DNA of 64,000 nucleotides, taken from assembly GCA_947496465.1 (NCBI GenBank), contig CANMCX010000004.1, positions 1-64,000 on the forward strand, written 5' to 3'. The position numbers and the translations under genes are program-made. The stretch comes from Marinifilum_A sediminis. GTDB taxonomy: Bacteria; Bacteroidota; Bacteroidia; Bacteroidales; Marinifilaceae. Shown here piece after piece: positions 35,493-44,900 of the stretch. The notes below the pieces were generated by a model. It did no database searches and was not told where the DNA came from. It saw only the letters and a list, made by a program, of their open reading frames with translations. The stretch's first letter is position 1; each line of letters opens with the position of its first letter.

Positions 35493-36833
35493 TTATAAGT
35501 GCCTTCTTAAATTCTTAAAAAAGATCAATCCTCCGTTTGCTACTTGCATAATATTAACCCTAATCTCACGATTTAGATATGTGTATCCAATTACAATTCC
35601 TATTAAAGTAAATACAACTGTAACCAATGCTACCGCTTGCAAGGATTGGAAAACGAAAACAGCAATAAGATCACCAATAATGTTTGCTGATGTCATTACT
35701 ATCACTTTATAAAAATTTAATTTAGGCCTATTTATACTATCCAGTGCAACGCCAGTAAACCTGTCGATTGGCAATAAAATTGAGTAAATCGAAAAGATTC
35801 TAAAGATATTGGCTAACAATGGTAATGAATCCTTGTATTGATCGCCTCCAAGCAACCAAACTAATGGTTCTGCAAAAATAAAACCTCCAATTGCTATCGG
35901 TACGAAAAGAAAAGTTACCGCACCACTATACGAATAAAACACCTTTTTGAATTCCTCTAATTTTCCATCTAAACTTAATTTTGACATTTTAGGAAATGCT
36001 GTCACGGTAAAACTACGTAACGGTATTCCAAGAAGATCGGTCAACTTTAAAGGAATAGCATATTGTGCAATTCCTACCGATCCTAAAATTGGACTTAAAC
36101 CAATAATAAAAGTATCTGCACTTCGCAATAAACTCGATCCCACTAGAGTCCCCATAGAGAATTTACCAAAGTTTAGCATCTCAGCTACTGTTTCTTTCGT
36201 TGCTCTATTAATATACAATAGTCCGTCCCATTTTTTAATAAAAACAAGAATACTTGGCAATAAATTACAAGCCAGATGAGCATACAATATCTCAATTATC
36301 CCAAAACGGAAAAACAGATTATTTGCAACTAAAAACAAGACAAAACTTCCTACATTAAGTAATCGAATAAATAGTATTGATTTAAAATTCTGACTCGCTT
36401 GAAAATAAGAAACAGAATTGTTCCATGATAAATTTAAAATAGCTAGGATTGGATACCATTTCAGAAATAAATAGTAACCATTATTCATTTGTATCTGTAA
36501 ACTACTAGTGATAAAAAACATAGACCACAAAACAATAACAATTGCGCCAATCACAAGAAGTCCAATTTTAAAACTTGCGCCCAAATACGCCTTCTTTTGA
36601 TCATTATTTCCACCCGATGCAAATCGAACTAAGGCAGTACTTGTTAATCCAAACCGAAGTAAATCAACAAATGTTGCCAATGAAGTATACAACACCCAAT
36701 CTCCAAACATACTCTTATCCAATCCTCTGGTAAGAAGTAAAAATCCAAGCAAACCTAATGCTGCAGTCAAAATACTTGTCGATAGGGACAGAACATTTTT
36801 TTCTCTCAGTATTTTTCGAATGGTATTTAACAT
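35493..36833 (-). CDS. polysaccharide flippase (Wzx/RfbX type)
   Basis: A 446-residue protein with 12-14 hydrophobic helices of the MOP exporter superfamily. The N-terminal segment (SLSTSILTAALGLLGFLLLTRGL) is typical of Wzx/MurJ-like flippases. It would turn undecaprenyl-linked repeats across the inner membrane. Its ATG directly abuts the stop of the Wzz/BY-kinase-like gene. Confidence 0.9.
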   Translation of the reverse strand: MLNTIRKILREKNVLSLSTSILTAALGLLGFLLLTRGLDKSMFGDWVLYTSLATFVDLLRFGLTSTALVRFASGGNNDQKKAYLGASFKIGLLVIGAIVIVLWSMFFITSSLQIQMNNGYYLFLKWYPILAILNLSWNNSVSYFQASQNFKSILFIRLLNVGSFVLFLVANNLFFRFGIIEILYAHLACNLLPSILVFIKKWDGLLYINRATKETVAEMLNFGKFSMGTLVGSSLLRSADTFIIGLSPILGSVGIAQYAIPLKLTDLLGIPLRSFTVTAFPKMSKLSLDGKLEEFKKVFYSYSGAVTFLFVPIAIGGFIFAEPLVWLLGGDQYKDSLPLLANIFRIFSIYSILLPIDRFTGVALDSINRPKLNFYKVIVMTSANIIGDLIAVFVFQSLQAVALVTVVFTLIGIVIGYTYLNREIRVNIMQVANGGLIFFKNLRRHL

Positions 36834-39044
36834 CTACAGAATATTTGCATTGGTAAAAAAGCGTAATCTCAAAATATTCTTAATTCCTCTCCTAAACCAT
36901 GAACGTTTTTTAGGCAGATCTCCTAACACACTTTCCATTTCGGTTAGTTCCACACCATTAAGTATTATTTGTGATCGTTTTCCTTCACTCACCAATTCTA
37001 TATCTTTTAATGAATTGCTATCAGCTTCAGCCCAGGCACGATTTGCTCGAAGCACTAATAGTGAATTATCAGCTTCTTTAAACCATCTCAATGGGTATGC
37101 ATTTGAAATAATTGCAGGTAATTCAACAAATACGTAATCAAAATCGTTCATATTTACTGCATCATTCAAAATATCCTGAATACTTGATAATCGATTAAAA
37201 TTTGGTTTAACCTGATAATTAATACAAGTACAACCTATAGGAGCTTCAATATCATGAGGAGTTACGAACAATGTTTTTAACCCAAATTGTTCAAATTTCT
37301 CGAAAAGTAAACTTGATAAATAAGTCTTACCTTCCCCTTTCAGATTGCTATAAATAAGTATCTTATGAACTTTGCCTTTTTCTTCTGTATGATTAAGTAA
37401 AGTGAGTTTTCTGGCAATTACATCCAAACTTCTTCCATTTATAAACTCATGATCCAACTTATCATTTTTATTTAAGTTTTTAGGAAACATAGCAGCAACT
37501 TTCAAGCCTGTTTTATCTTCTGCGCGTCTAACGGTCTTTATACTACTATCCAAAAATTCTAAAGCTAAAATTATAAATGTTGGAATTATTCCTCCAACCA
37601 TAAATGCTATAATTAACAGAAACTTCCTCTTGCTAGGTTCTGCTTCGATAGGAAAAAATGGTTCTGCAACAATTTTTAGATTCGAATTTAGCTCAATATT
37701 CTGTTGTTTTAATTTCGCTGTATTCAAACTGTTCAGCATCGATAAATATTTCCTCTCAGCGACATCAATTTTTCGTTCCAAACGCTTCATTTTCGCACCT
37801 AATGGAGCATAAGTTTCAAACAAATCTTCAAATTCTTTTGTAATTAGTTTTCCCACTTCCAATTGAGCTTGTGATGACTCAAATTCTATCATTTTTTGCA
37901 ACCACTGTTCAAGAATTGAACTACCAGTTAACCCCTCAATGCTATTATCCAAATCAAATTGTTTTTCAACATTTTTCCTAAGATATTGAGTTAACTCACC
38001 AGCTTTAGTTTTTAACCTATTCAGTTTTTCAGTTTCGTCATCATTTAACTCTCCAAAAATTTCTGAACGACTAATCTTCATAGAAATTTGATAATTCACA
38101 TTTGATAAGCTATCCCTCAAAGCAATCATCTCATCGCTATTAATCCGTCGTTTTTCGCTTTCAGACATCTTACTTTCTAAGACCTTCAATACCGATTCCG
38201 CTGCAACATGATCCATTAAAATTTGAGTGTACATCAAATCAAAATGCTCTTTTTCAGATGCGATATGCTTTGTTTGCTCGTAATAATTTATGATGTTATG
38301 ATTACGATTAAACTCTACCAACTCTTCCTCTGCTCCATTTAAAGAAGCTCTTGCACCTTCAATTTCTTTTTGGAAATATCTAACGACAGCATCAGATTGA
38401 TTTACTTTAATATCGGAATACACTTTTACAAAAACCTCGTTTAATAACTTTAAGGTTCCTGAACAAATTCCCGGATCATCAGATTCATACTTTATTTCAA
38501 CCATATCACTCGATTGAACACGGCTTACTTTAACTTTTGATAATATCTTTTTAGAACTATAATGGCGATGATTTAAATTAATCAATTCATTCACAAAATT
38601 GGAATGATTCTCTTTCTTGTATTGCAAAAAATTATGATATGTTTTTTCAAAATTATTCTTAACAACTAAATCCTTTACCTCATCCGGAACAATTGCCATC
38701 AGCTCGTTATAATGTTTTCTTAAAATAACATCCTGTTTGGCTTCATCCAGCAACATATGCTGGGTAAACAGCTTCAAACCAACCTCTTCAATTGTCGTTT
38801 TCGATTTTATCAGATTAATTAAATTATCAAAAGCAGTTCTGGTTCCAAACAAATCAAATTTTGATTCCTCAAGTGAAACAATTGATGAACCTGTTGCAAT
38901 TCCAGTATATATTTTTGTTTGCGAAACAAACTTGCTTGGTTGGTTTTGGGTAAGAAAAAATACCAAACCAGCCATCATTATTGGTGTAATAACCAATATT
39001 AGCATATGCTTCTGAAGTAGTCGTATAAAGAATATAATATTCAA
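36834..39044 (-). CDS. Wzz/GumC chain-length protein fused to a degenerate BY-kinase domain
   Basis: The 736-residue protein has TM1 at about 15-35, a Wzz domain, a long periplasmic coiled-coil region (about 200-450), TM2 at about 480-500, and a cytoplasmic P-loop domain (about 555-720). Walker A survives as KGEGKT (570-574). The Walker A' position reads FVTPHD instead of the hydrophobic-D-x-D pattern, and Walker B reads FVELP with Glu for Asp. There is no C-terminal tyrosine cluster. It is therefore a polysaccharide co-polymerase whose kinase activity is doubtful. It lies between the half-TolC and flippase genes. Confidence 0.88.
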   Translation of the reverse strand: MNIIFFIRLLQKHMLILVITPIMMAGLVFFLTQNQPSKFVSQTKIYTGIATGSSIVSLEESKFDLFGTRTAFDNLINLIKSKTTIEEVGLKLFTQHMLLDEAKQDVILRKHYNELMAIVPDEVKDLVVKNNFEKTYHNFLQYKKENHSNFVNELINLNHRHYSSKKILSKVKVSRVQSSDMVEIKYESDDPGICSGTLKLLNEVFVKVYSDIKVNQSDAVVRYFQKEIEGARASLNGAEEELVEFNRNHNIINYYEQTKHIASEKEHFDLMYTQILMDHVAAESVLKVLESKMSESEKRRINSDEMIALRDSLSNVNYQISMKISRSEIFGELNDDETEKLNRLKTKAGELTQYLRKNVEKQFDLDNSIEGLTGSSILEQWLQKMIEFESSQAQLEVGKLITKEFEDLFETYAPLGAKMKRLERKIDVAERKYLSMLNSLNTAKLKQQNIELNSNLKIVAEPFFPIEAEPSKRKFLLIIAFMVGGIIPTFIILALEFLDSSIKTVRRAEDKTGLKVAAMFPKNLNKNDKLDHEFINGRSLDVIARKLTLLNHTEEKGKVHKILIYSNLKGEGKTYLSSLLFEKFEQFGLKTLFVTPHDIEAPIGCTCINYQVKPNFNRLSSIQDILNDAVNMNDFDYVFVELPAIISNAYPLRWFKEADNSLLVLRANRAWAEADSNSLKDIELVSEGKRSQIILNGVELTEMESVLGDLPKKRSWFRRGIKNILRLRFFTNANIL

Positions 39045-39055
39045 AATAATTAGAT

Positions 39056-39793
39056 TTAGAGTGTAACCTGAGCTCCTACAATTTCATTCAACACCTGAAT
39101 GGCAGTACGTAATTCAATTTTTACATTGTTAAATTCCAGTTCTGCCCTTACTGTCATATCATGTACTTTTGAATATTCCGAGATATTAATTTTTCCATTC
39201 ACAAAATCTTTCTCAGATCTGATTAACTGTAATTTGAACATTTCATAAGATTTATTCCTAATTTCCAAACTCATGTTTGATTTCAATACATTATTATATT
39301 GTACAATAATTAACTTACGAAGTTCTTGTTCACTATTTTCTTTTTGATACCGAATTTTCTCCAACTCAGCTTTTGCCTGTCTTACATTAGACCTATCCGC
39401 AATATTATTAAGAGGAATTTTTAAAAATACACCAACACTATATCGTGTTTGTTCTGTGGTTGAGGTATTAGACTCGCCGGTGCCTAAATCTTCTGTAATT
39501 ACCAAATTATCATACAATCCATATTTTGCTCCAGCTTCAAAACCCAAATTTGACATCCAATCTCGTTTCTCAGCCTTTATTTTAAATTGACCAATTACAA
39601 TCTCGGAATCATATAATTTCAACAATGGAGAATTTTGAATTGCCAAATCTTGTATTTGGCTAAGCGGTAAAAGTAAATCTGAAACTTGATTTCCCTGAAC
39701 AGTTTTATTCACTATATCCTCTATATTTTGAGCTGTGGAATATCCAGTTCCAGCAAAAAACACAAACAAGGACAGCAATAATCTTAATTTCAT
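39056..39793 (-). CDS. half-length TolC-family (OEP) outer-membrane protein
   Basis: A 245-residue protein with a signal peptide (about 1-21, ending STAQ) and a single outer-membrane efflux repeat. It has the L-P-x-A-type start (LLPLSQIQDLAIQNSP), one strand region (YSVGVFLKIPLNN) and a long helical hairpin to the C-terminus. TolC-type proteins normally carry two such repeats in 430-480 residues. Both ends look natural, with no frameshift nearby, so this is a true half-size form. It takes the place in the operon where a Wza-type exporter would be expected. That it is the outer-membrane conduit is inference. Confidence 0.8.
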   Translation of the reverse strand: MKLRLLLSLFVFFAGTGYSTAQNIEDIVNKTVQGNQVSDLLLPLSQIQDLAIQNSPLLKLYDSEIVIGQFKIKAEKRDWMSNLGFEAGAKYGLYDNLVITEDLGTGESNTSTTEQTRYSVGVFLKIPLNNIADRSNVRQAKAELEKIRYQKENSEQELRKLIIVQYNNVLKSNMSLEIRNKSYEMFKLQLIRSEKDFVNGKINISEYSKVHDMTVRAELEFNNVKIELRTAIQVLNEIVGAQVTL

Positions 39794-39803
39794 AAGAGCT
39801 TAT

Positions 39804-40991
39804 TTAAACGTTTTCTTTTTGAAAAACAGCGGGTATGGTTCGTAGAATAATCCAAATATCTTTCCAAAATGAATAACTACTATTCGCAATTTCAACATAT
39901 TTATTATCCAAACCTTTTCGTTCCTCAGGCGACATTTTTGAAGATTTTCCTCTGGCTTCCACTTGCCACAAACCGGTAATGCCAGCCGGACCATTAAAAC
40001 GATCAGTCCATTCGTCGGTAGTCAACATTTCCGCTTCATACAATGGCAATGGGCGATTCCCTACAATTGACATATCTCCACGAATTACATTTATCAACTG
40101 AGGCAATTCATCAATACTTAACTTTCGTATAATATGACCAACCCTAGTAATTCGAGGGTCATTCTCAAATTTTACAAATGCCTTATCTTGTTTGTTTTTT
40201 TGTCTCTTAATATGTGTTGTTTCAGCTACTTCTTCCTCATCACCAAACAATATTGTACCTTGATTTTCCTCAACATCCTCTTCCACAACGTTATTTTCTT
40301 CCACATTCTCCTCACTTTGATATTGATTCAGATGTTCCAATTCTTTTAATCTCTTGTCTGCATCAGGATACATAGATCTTAACTTTAAGAAATTAAATAT
40401 TCGATAGCCTGTACCTACTCTTTTAGATATGTAATACACTTTTCCTTTGGATTCCAATCGAATAGCAATAACAAAAGCCAACAATAATGGAGATAATCCA
40501 AGAAGTGCCAAACTGGCAAAAACGATATCGAAAGTACGCTTAAAGAAAGGAGTTTTGTATACCTTAACATTTTGGTTTTCTTCTGCCTGATTAAAAGACA
40601 TGTGCACCGTTAAAACCTTGAGAAAGTTTACTCTATTAGTTATGGTTTCAGCATCAACTGGCTTAGTATATACGTCACTAATTTTTTGCTGGATGGCTTT
40701 TTTAATGATTTCAGGTTGTTTTTCATCAACCAACAATATATATGGTATCTTTTGTTGCTTATCGAACTTGTTTACAAAAACATCATTATAGTCCAAACCA
40801 TTCAGTCCTGGTAATTCCAACTCGCAAACAACACCATCAACCAACCCATTATTTTCAATCCATGAAGAAGCTTCCAATGGATTTGCATGGTGCACAAGAT
40901 TAACTCTTCCATTCAATCCTTTTAGTTTGGAAAGAACCACATCATCAGAGCCAATATACATCAACTTCATTTGTCTGTTTACTGATTCCAT
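39804..40991 (-). CDS. initiating sugar-phosphate transferase with N-terminal pseudo-receiver domain
   Basis: The 395-residue protein begins with a CheY-like domain (about 8-125). It keeps the acidic pair D16-D17 and K110 (YTKP), but Glu57 replaces the phospho-Asp (CELELPG) and the Thr position is Val. A bacterial sugar-transferase domain (PglC/WcaJ catalytic part) follows from about 148: membrane hairpin KRTFDIVFASLALLG, KLRSM, SIDELPQLINV, RGDMSIVGNRPLP, GITGLWQVE. A glutamate-rich insertion (about 215-260) interrupts it. It transfers a sugar-1-phosphate to undecaprenyl phosphate, starting the repeat. The usual CoA-binding-like N-terminal region is replaced by the receiver fold, and the next gene upstream is a free receiver protein. 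Confidence 0.88.
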   Translation of the reverse strand: MESVNRQMKLMYIGSDDVVLSKLKGLNGRVNLVHHANPLEASSWIENNGLVDGVVCELELPGLNGLDYNDVFVNKFDKQQKIPYILLVDEKQPEIIKKAIQQKISDVYTKPVDAETITNRVNFLKVLTVHMSFNQAEENQNVKVYKTPFFKRTFDIVFASLALLGLSPLLLAFVIAIRLESKGKVYYISKRVGTGYRIFNFLKLRSMYPDADKRLKELEHLNQYQSEENVEENNVVEEDVEENQGTILFGDEEEVAETTHIKRQKNKQDKAFVKFENDPRITRVGHIIRKLSIDELPQLINVIRGDMSIVGNRPLPLYEAEMLTTDEWTDRFNGPAGITGLWQVEARGKSSKMSPEERKGLDNKYVEIANSSYSFWKDIWIILRTIPAVFQKENV

Positions 40992-40998
40992 AATATCT

Positions 40999-41361
40999 CT
41001 ATTTAATCAAACGTTCAATTCTTATCATCAATTCTTCAGGATTAAATGGTTTCATTATGTAATCTTCCGCACCTAGCTTAAGACATTCAACACGCACATT
41101 ACTACTTTCCTGACTACTTAAAACAATAATTGGAATATCATTAAAATATCCACTTTCCTTAATTCGCTTGATTAACTCGATACCATCCATATTTGGCATC
41201 TGTAGGTCTGTTAAAATGATATCTGGAATGTTACCCGATTGCAACCATGAGATAGCTTTAAGTCCATCATCCTTGGTTGTTACATCGAATGAGTTTTGTA
41301 GAAATCGAACCATTAATTGGCTCATAGATGGTTTATCGTCAACAACAAGTATTTTTTTCAT
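40999..41361 (-). CDS. single-domain response regulator (CheY-like)
   Basis: Starting at MKKILVVDD gives 120 residues, an exact receiver domain. An upstream in-frame Met would add an unneeded 11-residue tail. Complete active site: DD at the N-terminus, TDLQMPNMDG with the phospho-Asp, Ser in VLSSQE, and MKPF lysine. It is the first gene of the exopolysaccharide operon, 7 bases before the sugar transferase carrying a related but non-phosphorylatable receiver. It may regulate that enzyme by receiver pairing. Its kinase is not in the operon. Confidence 0.9.
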   Translation of the reverse strand: MKKILVVDDKPSMSQLMVRFLQNSFDVTTKDDGLKAISWLQSGNIPDIILTDLQMPNMDGIELIKRIKESGYFNDIPIIVLSSQESSNVRVECLKLGAEDYIMKPFNPEELMIRIERLIK

Positions 41362-41918
41362 AGGTAAATTTAATTGGCTCTCCAGTGAAAGCATTCATCA
41401 ATTTTAAATAGTAAAGTCTTTGGGCTTCCCACTTTTCAGTGAAAACTACAAATCAGATTTACGGAAAGAAGTAATTTTTGTTTCCTTTTACAGCTATAAA
41501 ACACAAATTGTTTATAAAACAAAAAATTATTCCAACATTCATACAAATAAGGGACACATCTCAGAAAAATAATTCTTTTGTCACAAGCACAACTATTTAT
41601 GCATATAAGCGTCTGTGTATAAAATCCCTATTGTATCAAAGCCTAATAAATTAATATCTTTTGTTTTACCAGCCATTACATTACACATCAAAAAACATTA
41701 ATATTATTTATCATATCCAAATCAATAGCTATCTTTTTTGTCATAGGTGTATTATTTTCATAACTTGGAAATAGTTTAAAATTCTAATCAATTGTCAATT
41801 TATTAGTATAAATATTTTAAGGTAGTGGCGAAGAATAGGTGCGATGAATATTTATTGCAATGAGTTTTAAGTTGACGCAAAAATTCAATCAAGAATTAAG
41901 ATTCAAAAAAACTTCGTC
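41362..41918. other. 557-base gene-free divergent region
   Basis: It separates the minus-strand exopolysaccharide operon from the plus-strand metal-efflux operon. It is AT-rich, with no open frame worth calling and no strong hairpin. I found no clean TTTG/TAnnTTTG promoter on either strand and no NusG-like (UpxY) gene or JUMPstart-like element at the operon head. It must contain both promoters and perhaps a long 5' leader. Confidence 0.6.
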
Positions 41919-44900
41919 ATGTTAGAGAAAATAATTGCCTTTAGTACCAAAAACAAACTAATAGTTATCCTATTTACATTTTCTATCGTTCTTTTTGGTT
42001 CCTACTCTATTCTAAAAATTCCCATTGGTGCGGTCCCCGATATAACTAATAATCAAGTTCAAGTTATCACAACTTCAGGAAATTTATCTACTCAGGAAAT
42101 TGAACAATTTATAACTGCACCTGTAGAATTGGAAATGTCTAATTTACCCGGCATTGAAGAAATTCGCTCTGTATCCAAATTTGGTTTATCGGTAGTGACT
42201 CTAGTCTTTAATGATAATATGGGAACCTATCTGCCACGACAGTTAATTGCCGAGAAAATTAAAAATGCTACTGCTAATATTCCCAATGGTTTCGGAACTC
42301 CTGAAATGGGACCAATTACAACTGGTCTTGGTGAAATATATCAATACATTCTAGATGTAAAACCTGAATTTAAGGATAAATATACTGCGATGGAACTTCG
42401 CACCATTCAAGATTGGATTGTGAGAAGACAATTGTCTGGGATACCCGGAGTAGTGGAAGTTAATAGCTGGGGTGGTTTTTTAAAACAATATGAAGTGCAG
42501 GTAGATCCTCTTCATTTAAAATCGATGAATGTAAATCTGATGGAATTGTTTGAGGCACTCCAAAATAACAATAGTATAACAGGAGCTGCTTACATTGAAA
42601 AAACGAATCAGAGTTATTTTATAAGAGGCGATGGACAAGTAAAATCGATAGCTGATATCGAAAACATTGTAGTTCAGAACAACAATGGAATACCAATTTT
42701 GATAAAAGACATAGCCAAAGTTCATTTTGGTTTTGCCAACAGATATGGAGCCATAACGGCAAATGGTGAAGGCGAGAAAGTACTTGGACAAATAATGATG
42801 TTGAAAAATGCCAATTCGAAATTGGTAATAAATGAGGTTAAAAAAAGAGTCGAGGAAATACAAAAAAACCTACCTGAAGGTGTCTTTGTAAATCCAATTC
42901 TTGAGAGAAGCGAATTGATTGGAAAAACAACCAACACCGTAATTGAAAATTTAGTTTTAGGATGCTTAATAGTAATGATTGTAGTTATAGTATTACTTGG
43001 CAATCTTAGGTCAGCATTAGTTATTGCATCAATGATTCCTCTTTCACTTCTATTTACATTATCCGTAATGTATATTTTTGGAATAGATGCTAACCTAATG
43101 AGTTTAGGAGCCTTAGATTTTGGTATTATTATAGACGGAGCAGTTATAATCGTAGAATACATTGCCATCAGAATTACAGTAAAATCCCCAGAATTTAATA
43201 GTACCAGTAAAGAGAATCGCCAATCTTTATTAGATAAACTAACCATAAGTGGCGCTTCCAAAATGATGAACTCTGCCATCTTTGGACAAATAATCATCCT
43301 TATCGTTTTTATTCCTATTTTATCCTTACAAGGTGTTGAAGGGAAAATGTTCCGTCCTATGGCTCTTTCTTTCAGTTTTGCAATAATAGGCGCAATGATT
43401 CTTGGTTTTACATGGCTGCCGGTAGCTTCCTCTCTATTTTTAAAACCTGAGCCAATAAACAAAAGGAATATTTCTTCTCGAATTATGGAATGGTTGTATA
43501 AATCCTATACTCCAATTATGAAATGGTCGTGTGGACACAAAAGGATAGTATTAGGTCTATCTCTAATAGCTTTGCTTTTTACTGGGGTGATTTTCTCAAG
43601 AATGGGAGGCGAATTTGTACCAACGCTCGATGAAGGTGATTTTGTAATTCAGCCTGTTTTAAAAACGGGAACATCCCTATCTAAAACGGTAGAAATGTGC
43701 ACCGAAATGGAGCAAATTTTAATTGATAGCTTTCCCGAAATTGATCAAATTGTTTGTAGAATTGGTGCCGCCGAAGTACCAACCGATCCAATGTCGATGG
43801 AAGAAATTGACATGATTATTAAATTACATCCTAAAAGTGAATGGACTTCGGCAAAAAACAAAGAACAACTTGCGGATTTATTTAAAGATGCTCTATCAAT
43901 AATCCCCGGAATTGAATATGAATTCACTCAACCTATAGAGATGAGATTCAATGAATTGATTACTGGAGTAAGAGCAGATATTGCCATAAAAATTTTCGGA
44001 GATGATCTAAAGTATTTGAGTGCAAAAGCTACTGAAATAAAAAAAACGATTGAAAGAGTTCCAGGTGCCGCTGATATTATAATCGAAAAAACTGAAGGAT
44101 TACCTCAGATGAATATTGCTTATAAACGAAAGCAGATAGCAAGATATGGTTTAAACATTCAAACACTTAACAATTATTTAGCTATGGCATTTGGAGGTGC
44201 TGCAAGTGGAAGTGTTTTTGAAGGAGAAAAAAAATTCGATTTGGTAGTAAGATTAAATCAAGCAAATCGTGTGGATATAAATAATATCAGAAATTTACCT
44301 ATTCCACTAAACAAATCTCACCTTATTCCAATGAGTGAATTAGCTGATATTACATATACCGAAGGACCTGCTAAAATTTCAAGAGAGAATACTCACCGAA
44401 TGGTTGCAATTAGTGTAAATGTAAGAAATAAAGATCTTCAATCTGTAGTAGAAGATATTCAAACTCGTATTGATGAAAACATCCAATTAAAACCTGGAAA
44501 CTATATTCATTATGGAGGACAATTTGAAAACCTTCAAAATGCAAGCAAACGTTTACTATTTGCAGTTCCTGTAGCCTTATTACTAATATTTATCTTTTTA
44601 CATTTTGCATTTAAATCTTTCAAAGATGCCATTATGATTTTTACCGCAGTTCCCCTATCATCCATTGGTGGAGTTCTGTTTTTATGGATACGAGGGATGC
44701 CATTTAGTGTATCGGCTGGAATTGGCTTTATCGCACTATTTGGAATAGCTGTTTTAAACGGTATCGTTCTTATCGAGCATCTAAAGGATTTACAAAAAGG
44801 CGGAATGAGCAACATGAGGGAATTAATCCTGACAGGAACAAAAAATCGTCTAAGACCTGTGATTTTAACTGCTGCCGCTGCTGCAACCGGCTTTCTTCCT

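Noticed and set aside
39056..39793. Half-length TolC protein as a truncated pseudogene
   Set aside because: It has a proper start, signal peptide and stop. No remaining TolC sequence is found in other frames, and it is tightly packed (10-11 bases) between operon genes.
42722..43462. 246-codon open frame on the minus strand inside the RND pump gene
   Set aside because: It is the reverse shadow of a highly conserved pump region, and its translation shows no family features, signal or ribosome site.
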